Shown here piece by piece: positions 48,109-58,276 of a stretch of 64,000 nucleotides of DNA. Every line of letters starts with the position of its first letter. Within the stretch, counting starts at the first letter, position 1. The stretch is from positions 1 through 64,000 of the forward strand of contig JAIQFH010000018.1 in the NCBI GenBank assembly GCA_020073385.1, given 5' to 3'. The notes beneath the pieces were generated by a model. The model was not told where the DNA came from. It ran no database searches and was given only the letters and a program-made list of their open reading frames with translations. Source of the DNA: Terriglobia bacterium. GTDB lineage: Bacteria > Acidobacteriota > Terriglobia > Terriglobales > Acidobacteriaceae. Position numbers and translations under genes: made by a program.

Positions 48109-49308
48109 TCAGCGCCGGCGAAGTCCCAGAATACTGAGGAAGAAACTGCTGAAGATGATTTGCGGACCGAGAATGAGCGCGAAAACGGAAAGCATAACGA
48201 GTCGCAGAAGATTGTCGGATGTGATAGGTCCGAAACTGCTCCGCGCCCAGGTCGAGACCGCCAGCAATGAGCCCACAATTCCGAGCCCCACACAAAGTGC
48301 ACCGGCCAGCAGTCCCGTTTCAAGCTTGATGTACTCGAACATGCGGTTCAGGCGGGGATCTTCGGGCAGCAGTCCCTCGGTGATGGCAAACACTTTGGTA
48401 AAGACCGCGAAGGCCAGCAGTTGGAATCCGACCAAGATTGCGCCGAATCCGTAAGCCAGAGTATGAAAATCGAACACAATATCACCCACTCGCCGCGGAC
48501 CGGGCATGAGCCAAATGCAGGTGGCGAGGCCAAGCACAATCGAAGCAATCCCCGGGAGTAGGAACAGCCAGCGCGGGCTGTACATCAGCAGGAAACGTAG
48601 ATGCCGCCAGCCATCATGCCAGGTGCGCAAGTGCGGCGGATGACTGCGGCCATCGGGAGAAAGAGTCGTCGGGACTTCGCTCACTTTCATTCGCAGCAGG
48701 CTCGCCTTGACCACCATCTCGCTGGCGAATTCCATGCCGGTGGAGCGGATGTCCATGCGCTCGTAGCTGTCTTTGCGGAAGGCGCGGATGCCGCAGTGAA
48801 AGTCGCGTGACGGAGAATGAAAGAAGAGCCGCCCGATGGCAGTGAGCACAGGGTTGCCAAGATAGCGATGCAGCGGCGGCATAGCCCCATGGCGAATCCC
48901 TCCGAGAAAGCGGTTGCCCATGACCAGATCGGAACCATTTCTTAACTGCTCGATGAATCGAGGAATGTGGGTGAAATCGTAGCTATCGTCGGAATCCGCC
49001 ATCAGAACGTAAGTGCCGCGCGCCGCGTGAATGCCGCCGCGGAGGGCATTCCCATATCCGCGCTGGTCAACATGCACCACCCGCGCGCCCGCAGATTGCG
49101 CCAGTTCTACCGAACCGTCGGTTGATCCGTTGTCGGCGACGATGACTTCGCCGTGAATCCCCGCCTTCTCGATCGCCGCCACGGCCTTCTGCACGCAGAT
49201 GACCACCGTTTCCCGTTCATTCAGACAAGGCAGGACGACGCTGAGTTCAAGCACATGTGAGGTGCCGGCTTTCGCGTCATTGGAAACAGCTGGCATAAAC
49301 TGCGGCAT
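48109..49308 (-). CDS. Family 2 glycosyltransferase (polyprenyl-phosphate-sugar synthase-like) with C-terminal TM helices
   Basis: ELSVVLPCLNERETVVICVQKA..VIVADNGSTDGSVELAQSAGARVVHVDQRGYGNALRGG. Confidence 0.9.
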   Translation of the reverse strand: MPQFMPAVSNDAKAGTSHVLELSVVLPCLNERETVVICVQKAVAAIEKAGIHGEVIVADNGSTDGSVELAQSAGARVVHVDQRGYGNALRGGIHAARGTYVLMADSDDSYDFTHIPRFIEQLRNGSDLVMGNRFLGGIRHGAMPPLHRYLGNPVLTAIGRLFFHSPSRDFHCGIRAFRKDSYERMDIRSTGMEFASEMVVKASLLRMKVSEVPTTLSPDGRSHPPHLRTWHDGWRHLRFLLMYSPRWLFLLPGIASIVLGLATCIWLMPGPRRVGDIVFDFHTLAYGFGAILVGFQLLAFAVFTKVFAITEGLLPEDPRLNRMFEYIKLETGLLAGALCVGLGIVGSLLAVSTWARSSFGPITSDNLLRLVMLSVFALILGPQIIFSSFFLSILGLRRR

Positions 49309-49378
49309 GGGACTGGAAAGAATCGCCGACTCGAACCTAAATGTAAAGTCTACGAAAGGGGACCACAAGCGCCGGAAT

Positions 49379-49630
49379 CTACTTACGCGGCTTCCCTACC
49401 CTTTCGGCCGTCGCGAACATCTTCGCTACCGTGTCCATGTCCTTCGGCTGCACTTTCCCAGCCGGAATTCGTTTATGCGTGAGATCTTCCAGCTTCAACA
49501 GCAGGTCGACCAGCGACATCGAGTCGATGAGGCCCGATGAAACCAATGGAGTGTTCTCATCGATCGTCACCGCAGGCTTGCGGATCAGGTCCTTGATGTG
49601 CACGATCATCTGATGTGCTTCAGGAGTCAT
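49379..49630 (-). CDS. Acyl carrier protein (phosphopantetheine-binding)
   Basis: ENTPLVSSGLIDSMSLVDLLLKLEDLTHKRIPAGKV (DSM/L serine site). Confidence 0.88.
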   Translation of the reverse strand: MTPEAHQMIVHIKDLIRKPAVTIDENTPLVSSGLIDSMSLVDLLLKLEDLTHKRIPAGKVQPKDMDTVAKMFATAERVGKPRK

Positions 49631-49662
49631 CGTTGTCCGCTCTTCTTCGGATGCTGACGTCG

Positions 49663-51351
49663 TCACGCCTCGGAGTTCCATTCCGGATGTTCCCGCAACA
49701 GCTTCCCTCGTGTAGCAGACCGTGCCGGCTTTCCGGCCGTGCTCTTCACAATCCATTTCGGTGGCTTCAGGAGAATCGTGCGCACCGCGATTCCCAGTCC
49801 CCCGACCACTCGGCTGCGAATCTCCTGTTTGAGTTGCGCGGCATCCGACAACAGCTCTTCCTTCTCCACCTCGGCCACTATGACGACATCTTCCGTGCCC
49901 AGGCTCGGATTGTACACACCCATCGCGATCACGCGCCCGTCATGGATGGCCGGATGCGCGCTTACGATCTCTTCGACGTCCTGCGGATAGATATTCTCGC
50001 CGCCGATGATAAGCAGATCCTTTTTTCTGCCAACAACGTAGAGTTCGTCATTGAGCAGGAAACCCAGATCGCCGCTGCGGTACCAGCCATCGACGAGTAC
50101 CTGCGTCGTCAAGTCCGGGCGATTGTAGTAGCCCTCAAACAAGCAGTCGCTCTTGATGGCGATCTCGCCGACGCAGGCGTCCTCCAACCTTTCACCCGAG
50201 TCCGAGATAATTTTCGCTAACTGGTTCGGCAGCAGGCGGCCGGAGGACGTAAACGAGACCGCGCCGGGAGTCTCCGGAGCCACCTCGAAAATTCGGTGGA
50301 CGCCGCGAAACTGCTGCCCATCGGCCCAGATCGTCACCGGACCTCGTTCGATATCGGATTCCGTCACGGCGAAAACATTTTCCGCCATTGCATACGAGGA
50401 CTGCAGCACGCCTTCCTTGACCCTGAAAGCTCTTCGAAACTCGCTCATGCTGCTGGCGCGGACCGGCTCTGAACAGTTGATCAGCAGACGCAGTGACGAG
50501 AGGTCGTAATCTGCCCACCGACTCTGCGGCGTGCGGCGGGGAACGAACTGGAACGCGAAATTCGGCATCCACGCCAGCGTACACTTGCATTCGCTCACAA
50601 CCTGCAACATCGATTCCGGCTGCATCACCCAATTAAGCGGTAATTGCATCACGATCGGAACATGGCAGACCATCGGCAGTATGAAGGCCGCAATCAACCC
50701 CATGTCGTGGTAGAGCGGCAGCCAGCTGTAGAGGCGGTCGTGCGCGCTGTCGATCTTCAACGCCGTTGCGAGATGCCCCAGTTGCCGGATTACCGAGGCG
50801 TGAGTCAGAGCAACTCCCTTTTGCAGACCCGTGGTGCCGGCAGAGTGTTGAATGAAGGCCAGGGTGTCGGGCCGGATCTGCGCGAAGTGTGCACCTTCGT
50901 GCGACTTCCTAACGTTGCCTTTGTTCTGTCCCGCGCGAAGGAGCTTTGTCTCAGGTCCGAGAGATACGCACGGCATCATCTCGTCGGGAAAATTTTCATC
51001 GATCACGACTGCCTTGGCGCTGAGATTGGCTGTGACGCCCGCCAATCCTGATCGATACTTCGACGGTTCGACTTTGAAATTGGGATAGGCGAGGAATGCC
51101 GGCGCCGCGCCCAGCATCATGGCCCCAACGAAAGTGGTCATGGCGGGAACTCCCTGTGGCATGATGAGGACCACAGGGTCGCCCTCAGCGACGTCTTCGC
51201 GGGCGAGTGTGGCAGCCTGGGCCCGCGCGAGAGAGCGAAATTCACCGAACGTCACTGTCTCGTGATCGTCCTCGTCAATCCACACCGTTATGAACGGACG
51301 ATCCGCAGGCGCCGCCTCAAGCGCTTCAATCAGATTGGCGTAGGGAAGCAA
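49663..51351 (-). CDS. Fatty-acyl-AMP-ligase-like AMP-dependent synthetase
   Basis: FIQHSAGTTGLQKGVALTH, YSWLPLYHDMGLI, INCSEPVR, SSYAMAENVFAVT, YRSGDLGFLLNDELYVVGRKKDLLIIGGENIYPQDVE. Confidence 0.9.
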   Translation of the reverse strand: MLPYANLIEALEAAPADRPFITVWIDEDDHETVTFGEFRSLARAQAATLAREDVAEGDPVVLIMPQGVPAMTTFVGAMMLGAAPAFLAYPNFKVEPSKYRSGLAGVTANLSAKAVVIDENFPDEMMPCVSLGPETKLLRAGQNKGNVRKSHEGAHFAQIRPDTLAFIQHSAGTTGLQKGVALTHASVIRQLGHLATALKIDSAHDRLYSWLPLYHDMGLIAAFILPMVCHVPIVMQLPLNWVMQPESMLQVVSECKCTLAWMPNFAFQFVPRRTPQSRWADYDLSSLRLLINCSEPVRASSMSEFRRAFRVKEGVLQSSYAMAENVFAVTESDIERGPVTIWADGQQFRGVHRIFEVAPETPGAVSFTSSGRLLPNQLAKIISDSGERLEDACVGEIAIKSDCLFEGYYNRPDLTTQVLVDGWYRSGDLGFLLNDELYVVGRKKDLLIIGGENIYPQDVEEIVSAHPAIHDGRVIAMGVYNPSLGTEDVVIVAEVEKEELLSDAAQLKQEIRSRVVGGLGIAVRTILLKPPKWIVKSTAGKPARSATRGKLLREHPEWNSEA

Positions 51352-51447
51352 ACGACATTGTAGACGACCGAGTCAGCGCGTCTCAGCTCCCCGAGGCCGC
51401 CTTGTCGCCCGTATACTCATAGCTTCATTTTCGAAAGCGCTCCCGTC

Positions 51448-53094
51448 ATGCAACTGTCTGGTCTTGGCCAACGACCAACCACGAACGACCAACGACTGCT
51501 CCAGTTGCTGCTCGGCGCTCTGCTCCTCCTCATCCCATTGCTGCTTTACCGTCCCGTCCTGCAGCACGGTTTTCTCAGCCTCTGGGATGACGATGCCTAC
51601 GTCATTGACAATCCTCACGTGCGCACAGGATTGACGCTTGCCAATATGCGCTGGGCGTTTACGAGTTTTGAGCAATCGAACTGGCATCCGGTGACCTGGC
51701 TCTCGCACACGCTCGATTGCCAGTTGTTCGGCCTCCATCCGGCGCCGCAACATGGCGTGAATGTGCTGCTGCACGCGGCGAATGTCTTGCTGCTGTTCTG
51801 GATTTTGCAGAAGGCGACCGGCGCAATGTGGCGCAGCCTTTTCGTGGCCTTGCTGTTCGCTATACATCCACTGAATGTGGAGACCGTTGCCTGGATCGCG
51901 CAACGGAAAAGTCTGCTTAGCGCATTTTTCTCTTTGCTGACAGTGGCAGCCTACGGATGGTACGTCCGTCGCGGCGGATGGAATCGATATCTCCTGCTCG
52001 TTTTCGTTTTTGCTTTGTCTCTGATGGCGAAGCCGATGGCGGTTAGCCTGCCTTTGCTGCTGCTCCTGTTCGACTACTGGCCATTACGCCGCTTCGAGGG
52101 GCTTGCCGCGCCCCGCCGCTGGACCAAGCTGACTCTGGAGAAGCTGCCTCTGTTCGCGATGAGCGCCGCGAGTTCCGTACTCACCGAGGTGGCGCAAGGG
52201 GCAGGAGGCTCGGTGATGAGCCTGTCGCTTCTGCCGGTCTCCACGCGCATCGAGAACGCAGTTATTTCCTACGTCGCCTACGTTGGCAAGATAGTCTGGC
52301 CGGCGAAACTTGCGACTTACTACCCGCTGCGATTTTCTCCACCTGTCGGTGATGCGATCGCGTCCGCCGCGATATTGATTGCCGTCAGCGCCTTGGCGCT
52401 GCACTTGCGACGTTCGCCCTACATCGCCGTGGGATGGTTTCTCTTCGTCATCTCGATGCTTCCGGTGATCGGGATTGTTCAAGTTGGTTTTCAAGGAATG
52501 GCAGACCGCTACACGTATATTTCCGCAATCGGCCTGATGATCGCGCTGGTCTGGGGTTTGGCGGACGCCGTCCCGATGGTCCCCGTCACGCGCGCTTCCC
52601 TGTCTGTGGTCGGTCTTTGCATTGCGATAGCGTTGAGTGTCACCACCTCACGCTATCTCCCCGCCTGGCAAAACTCGGTGACATTGTTCGCCCATGCGCG
52701 CGCGGCGTGGGGTCAGCCCGACATGTGGCTCGAGCAGCTTTATGGCAACGCATTGTTCTCCGCCGGACGCATTGATGAAGCTCTCGAGCACTATCAGGCC
52801 TCGTGCGCCATTCAGCCGCGGACGGAATATTGCCACTACAACATCGCCCATATTTTCTCAGGACGCGGTCAGTTCCAGGACGCCATCCGCGAATACGATC
52901 TGGCCCTGCGCTACACTGCCAACCGAGACATGGCCCTGCTTTGCCTCATCGAAGAAGCGGAGGCACAGTTGCAAGTCGGGGACAACATGGGCGCCGAAAG
53001 TTCCGTAGCAAAAGCTCTCACCATCGACCCATCGAACCCTGCCGCTCTGTGGCTGCGCGGGCAGATCATCCACAGAAAAGGAGGCGCGCACTAA
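51448..53094 (+). CDS. TMTC-like multi-TM protein with C-terminal TPRs
   Basis: LLYRPVLQHGFLSLWDDDAYVIDNPHVRTGLT, NWHPVTWLSHTLDCQLFGL, HPLNVETVAWIAQRKSLLSAFF; C-terminal TPRs. Confidence 0.88.
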   Translation: MQLSGLGQRPTTNDQRLLQLLLGALLLLIPLLLYRPVLQHGFLSLWDDDAYVIDNPHVRTGLTLANMRWAFTSFEQSNWHPVTWLSHTLDCQLFGLHPAPQHGVNVLLHAANVLLLFWILQKATGAMWRSLFVALLFAIHPLNVETVAWIAQRKSLLSAFFSLLTVAAYGWYVRRGGWNRYLLLVFVFALSLMAKPMAVSLPLLLLLFDYWPLRRFEGLAAPRRWTKLTLEKLPLFAMSAASSVLTEVAQGAGGSVMSLSLLPVSTRIENAVISYVAYVGKIVWPAKLATYYPLRFSPPVGDAIASAAILIAVSALALHLRRSPYIAVGWFLFVISMLPVIGIVQVGFQGMADRYTYISAIGLMIALVWGLADAVPMVPVTRASLSVVGLCIAIALSVTTSRYLPAWQNSVTLFAHARAAWGQPDMWLEQLYGNALFSAGRIDEALEHYQASCAIQPRTEYCHYNIAHIFSGRGQFQDAIREYDLALRYTANRDMALLCLIEEAEAQLQVGDNMGAESSVAKALTIDPSNPAALWLRGQIIHRKGGAH

Positions 53095-54561
53095 GTGGAG
53101 ATCGGGGGCATGTTGTTTCAAGCTACCTGCTACGTGCTGCTCTTCCTGGTGTGGGTCGCGGTGTTTGCGAAAGTCCGATCGCGGATCGTGCGACAAGCCG
53201 CCCTTCTCGTTTCGAGCGTCGCACTTTATCTCACCTGGCAGCCCTGGTTCGCTGCCGTCCTGCTCATATCGATCGTCGGAAATTTCCTTCTTGGCAAGTG
53301 GCTACGCGCAAAGCCGCACTGGCTGCCGCTCTCGGCAGGGATCTTTTTCAATCTCGCCCTGCTCGCCGCCTTCAAATATGTGCCTCAACTCACATTCCAC
53401 ATTCTGCCCTCGTCATGGATGGAAGGGACTCGCCTCGCCCTGCCGTTGGGGATCTCTTTCTGGACGTTTCAAGCCCTCAGTTATCTTTTCGATCTTTACC
53501 GCGGAGAGGATCTCGATCCCACGTTCGCCGAGTTCGCCCTCTATATGGCGTTCTTCCCGGTCACCGTCTCGGGCCCAGTCTGCCGCATGCCCGACATGCT
53601 CCCGCAATTCCGCTCCGAAGAAACAACTGCGTGGAGCGACATCGGCCTGGGACTACAAAGAATCGCGATCGGCGTGTTCATGATGCAACTGGGCAAACTC
53701 CTGGGCCAGGGGATTCTGGCTGGAGACGGCGTCGTCAGCGGATTCGACCGCGCAACGCAGTGGTCCGGGACCGACGTCTGGTGTCTCGCCTTCGGCTACG
53801 GATTGCAGCTCTTCTTCGATTTCGCGGGCTATAGCCACATCGCGATCGGCGCGGCCAGAGCATTAGGGATCACCGTTCCCGAAAACTTCGACCGTCCGTT
53901 TGCCTCCACGAACCCCTCGGTCTTCTGGACGCGCTGGCACATGTCGCTGTCGTTCTGGATCCGCGACTATGTCTTTTTCCCGCTGGCGCCTTTGCGCCGC
54001 GAGATGTGGTGGCGCAATCTCGCACTCGCTTTATCGATGGTCGTGTTCGGCCTGTGGCACAAAGCCACCCTGTTATTCCTCATCTGGGGCTGCTATCACG
54101 GAGTGCTGCTCGTCTCGCAACGTCTGCTGCAGCAAGCCGAACGCAGATTTAATTGGCAACCGCCCAAACTCTGGACTCCGCTGTCCTGGCTGGCGACGGC
54201 CGCGCTCATCAGCCTGGGATGGATTTTCTTCCGCGCGAATTCGACGGCACAGGCGCGCCAGATGCTGGCGGCGGTCGCGTCACCTGGAAGTTATGCCCCT
54301 CACTTCCTCAGTTCCAGCCTTTACCTTCTGATCGCAATTCTTTCCGCAGGGTATGCGGTTGTGTTGCTGGTCAGTGATGCTCTCAACCAGGCCACCTCTC
54401 CAACAGACGCTTCCCGGCAGCATTCGGGGATGTTGTCGCTAGTGTCTCGTTCGCGCTGGTTCTGGCTTCCCGCCGTCTACGCGCTGGCGTTGCTGGTCGT
54501 GCTGATGATCACTCTCACCCAACAAGGTGGCGTCGGTCAGATGATGTACCGCAGTTTCTAG
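53095..54561 (+). CDS. MBOAT-family O-acyltransferase (AlgI-like)
   Basis: GISFWTFQALSYLFDLYRGE, FDFAGYSHIAIGAARALGI, TRWHMSLSFWIRDYVFFPL, FGLWHKATLLFLIWGCYHG. Confidence 0.92.
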   Translation: MEIGGMLFQATCYVLLFLVWVAVFAKVRSRIVRQAALLVSSVALYLTWQPWFAAVLLISIVGNFLLGKWLRAKPHWLPLSAGIFFNLALLAAFKYVPQLTFHILPSSWMEGTRLALPLGISFWTFQALSYLFDLYRGEDLDPTFAEFALYMAFFPVTVSGPVCRMPDMLPQFRSEETTAWSDIGLGLQRIAIGVFMMQLGKLLGQGILAGDGVVSGFDRATQWSGTDVWCLAFGYGLQLFFDFAGYSHIAIGAARALGITVPENFDRPFASTNPSVFWTRWHMSLSFWIRDYVFFPLAPLRREMWWRNLALALSMVVFGLWHKATLLFLIWGCYHGVLLVSQRLLQQAERRFNWQPPKLWTPLSWLATAALISLGWIFFRANSTAQARQMLAAVASPGSYAPHFLSSSLYLLIAILSAGYAVVLLVSDALNQATSPTDASRQHSGMLSLVSRSRWFWLPAVYALALLVVLMITLTQQGGVGQMMYRSF

Positions 54562-54593
54562 CTGCGCAGTGTTATCCGCTACAATTTCCTGCC

Positions 54594-56360
54594 ATGTCCG
54601 GTTCCGCTCTCCGTGCGCAGGCCGCGCCAGCCCGTGTTTCCCCAAAGATCAACATTTCCCTCGCGTACGCCGATGATCGTCCCGCCATTTACCGTCTCCG
54701 GCATCAGATCTATGCTCTGGAGCTCGGGCAGCATCACCCCAACCCCGAGCAACAGCTCTCTGACTCACTCGATGCCTTCAATGTATATGTCAAGGCCGCA
54801 GTCGATGGGCGTATTGCTGGTTTTGTCAGCATCACGCCTCCCGGCCACCATTATTCAGTCGATAAATACTTCACTCGCGATGTCTTCCCTTTCTCGTTCG
54901 ATGACGGTGTGTACGAAGTACGACTCCTGACAGTCATTCCGGAACACCGCAGGCTCGCCATCGCCAGCCTGCTCATGTACGCGGCTCTGCGCTGGATCGA
55001 GGGTCAGCGAGGAACCCGTATCGTAGCGATCGGCCGGCGCGAGATATTGAACCTTTATCTCAAGGCCGGACTGAATACTCTCGGACGCTCCGCGCAATCG
55101 GGGGCCGTCACCTACGAACTGCTCACCGCCACCGTTGCGGACCTGCGCGAGGCGACTAATCGACACGCGCAGGTCTTACAGCGGCTGAGGTCCCACGCCC
55201 ACTGGTGCCTCGACATGCCATTCCTCCCCACGGAAGCCTGCCGTCATGGCGGCGATTCCTTCGAAGCCATCGGAGAGGACTTCCATGATCTCGGCCGGAG
55301 TGCGACCATCATCAATGCCGACGTGCTCGATGCCTGGTTCCCGCCATCTCCGAGAGTCGTCGCAGCGCTGCAGCAGCACCTCCCGTTCCTGATGCGTACG
55401 TCGCCGCCCACAGGCTGCGGCGGATTCGTTCACGCCATCGCACGAACTCGTGACGTGCCCGTAGACTGCATCGTGCCTGCGGCCGGGTCTTCGGAACTGA
55501 TCTTTTTGGCCTTTCGCGAGTGGCTGAATCCGGACTCCCGTGTTCTCCTCCTTGATCCAAGCTATGGAGAGTACGGTCACGTGACCGAGCATGTCGTTGG
55601 CTGCCGCGTCGACCGCGTGAAGCTATTGCGAGAAGAGAACTATCAGCTCAATCCGGACGCCCTCGAAGCCCGTCTCATGAACGGCCGATACGATCTGGTC
55701 GTGATCGTCAATCCGAATAGTCCGACAGGACAGCATGTTCCTCGCCACACACTCGAGTCCATTATCAGCCGCATTTCGGATGAAACCCGGGTATGGATCG
55801 ATGAAACTTACGTGGACTACGTCGGCGGAGACGAGTCTGTGGAAGCGTTCGCGGCAGCCAGTCAGAATGTCGTCGTCTGCAAATCCATGTCGAAGGTGTA
55901 CGCCCTCTCCGGAGTACGGGCCGCCTACGCTTGCGCTCCGCCGCGAGTTGCAGCGCGCCTGCGGGAGATCAGCCCTCCATGGGCGGTAAGCCTGCCGGCG
56001 CAAGTGGCAGCCGTCCGCGCGCTCAACGATCCCGAATATTACTCGGCCCGTTATCGCGAAACTCACCTGCTGCGGGAAACCCTTGCCACAGCCTTGCGCG
56101 CCCTCGGACTCGACGTGATTCCCGCTGTCGCGAACTTCCTCTTGTGCCATCTTCCAGAAACATTTCCTGACGCCGCCACAGTCTCTCGCCGCTGCCGGGA
56201 ACACGGCATCTACATCCGGGATGCAGGCGAAATTTCTTCAGTCCTCGGCCCGCGAGCGTTACGCATCGTCGTTAAAGACGACCAGACAAACCGCAGGATG
56301 ATCGAAGTGCTCCGGGAGATTCTCTGCGCGAACTCGAAGTCTTGCGACCCTGCCTGCTAG
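54594..56360 (+). CDS. Fusion: N-terminal GNAT-like acyltransferase plus C-terminal PLP-dependent (HisC/CobD-like) aminotransferase
   Basis: N-half: YRLRHQIYALELGQHHPN..VYEVRLLTVIPEHRRLAIASLLMYAALRWIEG; C-half: VNPNSPTGQHVPRHTLESII, VWIDETYVDYVGG, VVCKSMSKVYALSGVRAAYACAP. Confidence 0.88.
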   Translation: MSGSALRAQAAPARVSPKINISLAYADDRPAIYRLRHQIYALELGQHHPNPEQQLSDSLDAFNVYVKAAVDGRIAGFVSITPPGHHYSVDKYFTRDVFPFSFDDGVYEVRLLTVIPEHRRLAIASLLMYAALRWIEGQRGTRIVAIGRREILNLYLKAGLNTLGRSAQSGAVTYELLTATVADLREATNRHAQVLQRLRSHAHWCLDMPFLPTEACRHGGDSFEAIGEDFHDLGRSATIINADVLDAWFPPSPRVVAALQQHLPFLMRTSPPTGCGGFVHAIARTRDVPVDCIVPAAGSSELIFLAFREWLNPDSRVLLLDPSYGEYGHVTEHVVGCRVDRVKLLREENYQLNPDALEARLMNGRYDLVVIVNPNSPTGQHVPRHTLESIISRISDETRVWIDETYVDYVGGDESVEAFAAASQNVVVCKSMSKVYALSGVRAAYACAPPRVAARLREISPPWAVSLPAQVAAVRALNDPEYYSARYRETHLLRETLATALRALGLDVIPAVANFLLCHLPETFPDAATVSRRCREHGIYIRDAGEISSVLGPRALRIVVKDDQTNRRMIEVLREILCANSKSCDPAC

Positions 56361-56380
56361 AATTCATCTACTGAATCTGC

Positions 56381-58198
56381 ATGTTTCTTAAGAGTCTGCG
56401 CCCGCTACTGCCCTACCTGAAGCGCTATCGCTGGGCCTACGCTCTGGGCTCAGGTTGTGTGCTGCTCCACAACGGCATTTGGGTGCTGTTTCCCCTGGTC
56501 ATCGGCAAGGCTTCTGACGATCTGAATCAAGGCGTCACGCGCCACAAGCTTCTGGTTTACGCGGGAATTCTGCTCGTCATCGCCGTCACCAAGGGGATAT
56601 TCCAGTTCCTCACGCGCTGGGTCGTGATCGGCGTCTCGCGCGACATCGAATTCGATTTGCGCAACGACCTCTTCGCGCGGCTCGAAGGATTGAGTTACTC
56701 CTACTATCAGCGCAACCGCACAGGCGATATCATGGCGCGCGCGACCAACGACTTGAACGCGGTCCGCATGCTGCTCGGCCCGGCGATCATGTATTCGGCT
56801 AACACCATGGTCTACACCGCCGGCGCGCTGGCGTTCATGATCTCGATCAACCCCAAGCTGACGCTCCTCACGTTTCTGCCGCTGCCGGCTGTGAGCGTCG
56901 TGATCCAGACATTCGGACGCCGTATTCACGAGCGTTTCGAACGCATTCAGGCGATGTTCTCCGATATCTCGGCGCGCGCCCAGGAGAATTTCTCCGGCGC
57001 TCGCCTGATCCGCGCCTATGTGCAGGAAGAGGCCGAGATCAAAGCCTTCGAGCGCGAGAACAAAGAGTACATCCGCCGCAGCCTGAAACTGGTGCGCCTG
57101 ATGGGAATGCTCTGGCCCACACTGGAACTGATGCTGGGTTGTGCTGTGGTTCTAGTCTTGTGGCTCGGCGGACGGGAAGTGCTTACGGGACAATTAACGC
57201 TGACTCGCGTCACGAATCTCGTCGCGACATATCCCGGAATCACCACCACTCTGAAGCTCGACGGCTCGATGAGTGTCGGGCAATTCGTCTCATTCAGCAC
57301 TTACATGATGCAACTCACCTGGCCCATCATTGCGCTGGGTTGGGTCATCAACATTTTCCAGCGCGGAACCGCCTCGCTGATCCGCATCAACGAAATCATG
57401 CAAGAGAAGCCGGAAATCCAGGACGCGCCGCATGCCCGAGCCCGGGAGATTGAAGGCGAGATCGAGTTCCGCAACCTGACGTTCAGCTACGGCGACAAAC
57501 CGGTTCTGCGCGACGTGAACCTACGCGTGCCGACAGGCAGCAGCCTCGCGATCGTGGGCCCGACCGGATCGGGCAAAACGACCTTGGTCAATCTGATTCC
57601 GCGTGTATACGACGCCGACCCAGGCATGGTGCTGATCGATGGTCGGCCCATCCGCGACTATTCTTTGGAGTCGCTGCGCCGCAGCATCGGCTTCGTTCCC
57701 CAGGAGACTTTCCTGTTCAGCGACCGCATTCGCGAGAACATCGCTCTCGGAGTTGATTCGGCCGCCCACTCCGATATTCACGATGCCGCCGACGCCGCCA
57801 ATATCGCTGTCGATATCGAAAGCTTCCCCGAGGGCTATGAAACTCTGGTCGGCGAGCGCGGCATCACGCTCTCCGGCGGGCAGAAGCAGCGTACCGCCAT
57901 CGCTCGCGCGCTGATCCGCAATCCACGAATCCTGATCCTTGACGACGCACTCTCCAGCGTCGACACCCACACGGAAGACAAGATCCTCAACCACCTGCGC
58001 GACGTGATGGCAGGACGCACCACGATCTTCATCTCCCACCGCGTCTCCACCGTGCGCAATGCGGATCGCATTGCCGTGCTGCATGGCGGACGCATCGTCG
58101 AACTCGGCACCCACGACGAACTTCTGGCCTTGAACGGCTACTACAGCGACCTGTATAACAAGCAACTGCTGGAAGAAGAGTTGGCTGAGGTCCAGTAG
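56381..58198 (+). CDS. MsbA-like ABC exporter (fused TMD-NBD)
   Basis: AIVGPTGSGKTTLVNLIPRVYD, ITLSGGQKQRTAIARALIRNPRILILDDALSSVDTHTE, TTIFISHRVSTVRNADRI. Confidence 0.95.
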   Translation: MFLKSLRPLLPYLKRYRWAYALGSGCVLLHNGIWVLFPLVIGKASDDLNQGVTRHKLLVYAGILLVIAVTKGIFQFLTRWVVIGVSRDIEFDLRNDLFARLEGLSYSYYQRNRTGDIMARATNDLNAVRMLLGPAIMYSANTMVYTAGALAFMISINPKLTLLTFLPLPAVSVVIQTFGRRIHERFERIQAMFSDISARAQENFSGARLIRAYVQEEAEIKAFERENKEYIRRSLKLVRLMGMLWPTLELMLGCAVVLVLWLGGREVLTGQLTLTRVTNLVATYPGITTTLKLDGSMSVGQFVSFSTYMMQLTWPIIALGWVINIFQRGTASLIRINEIMQEKPEIQDAPHARAREIEGEIEFRNLTFSYGDKPVLRDVNLRVPTGSSLAIVGPTGSGKTTLVNLIPRVYDADPGMVLIDGRPIRDYSLESLRRSIGFVPQETFLFSDRIRENIALGVDSAAHSDIHDAADAANIAVDIESFPEGYETLVGERGITLSGGQKQRTAIARALIRNPRILILDDALSSVDTHTEDKILNHLRDVMAGRTTIFISHRVSTVRNADRIAVLHGGRIVELGTHDELLALNGYYSDLYNKQLLEEELAEVQ

Positions 58199-58276
58199 CC
58201 CCGTTGACTTGCTGTTGACATCTGGGCTGGCTACTTCGTCTATACTCTCGGCAACTGGGGCAAAACGAAACTCTGC

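Noticed and set aside
51373-51903. Minus-strand 176-aa ORF overlapping the TMTC-like gene start
   Set aside because: Antisense to a strongly supported membrane-protein ORF, composition is polar/Arg-Gln-rich shadow sequence, no recognisable domain.
52803-53834. 343-aa plus-strand ORF in another frame
   Set aside because: Overlaps TMTC C-terminus and MBOAT in a different frame; Arg/Ser/His-rich out-of-frame translation.
55575-55588. CGGTCACGTGACCG perfect palindrome
   Set aside because: Lies inside the aminotransferase coding region; most likely chance.
58206-58250. TTGACA ... TATACT promoter before the 58277 methyltransferase
   Set aside because: Spacing is about 20 bp, outside the usual 16-19; could still be a promoter but support is weak.
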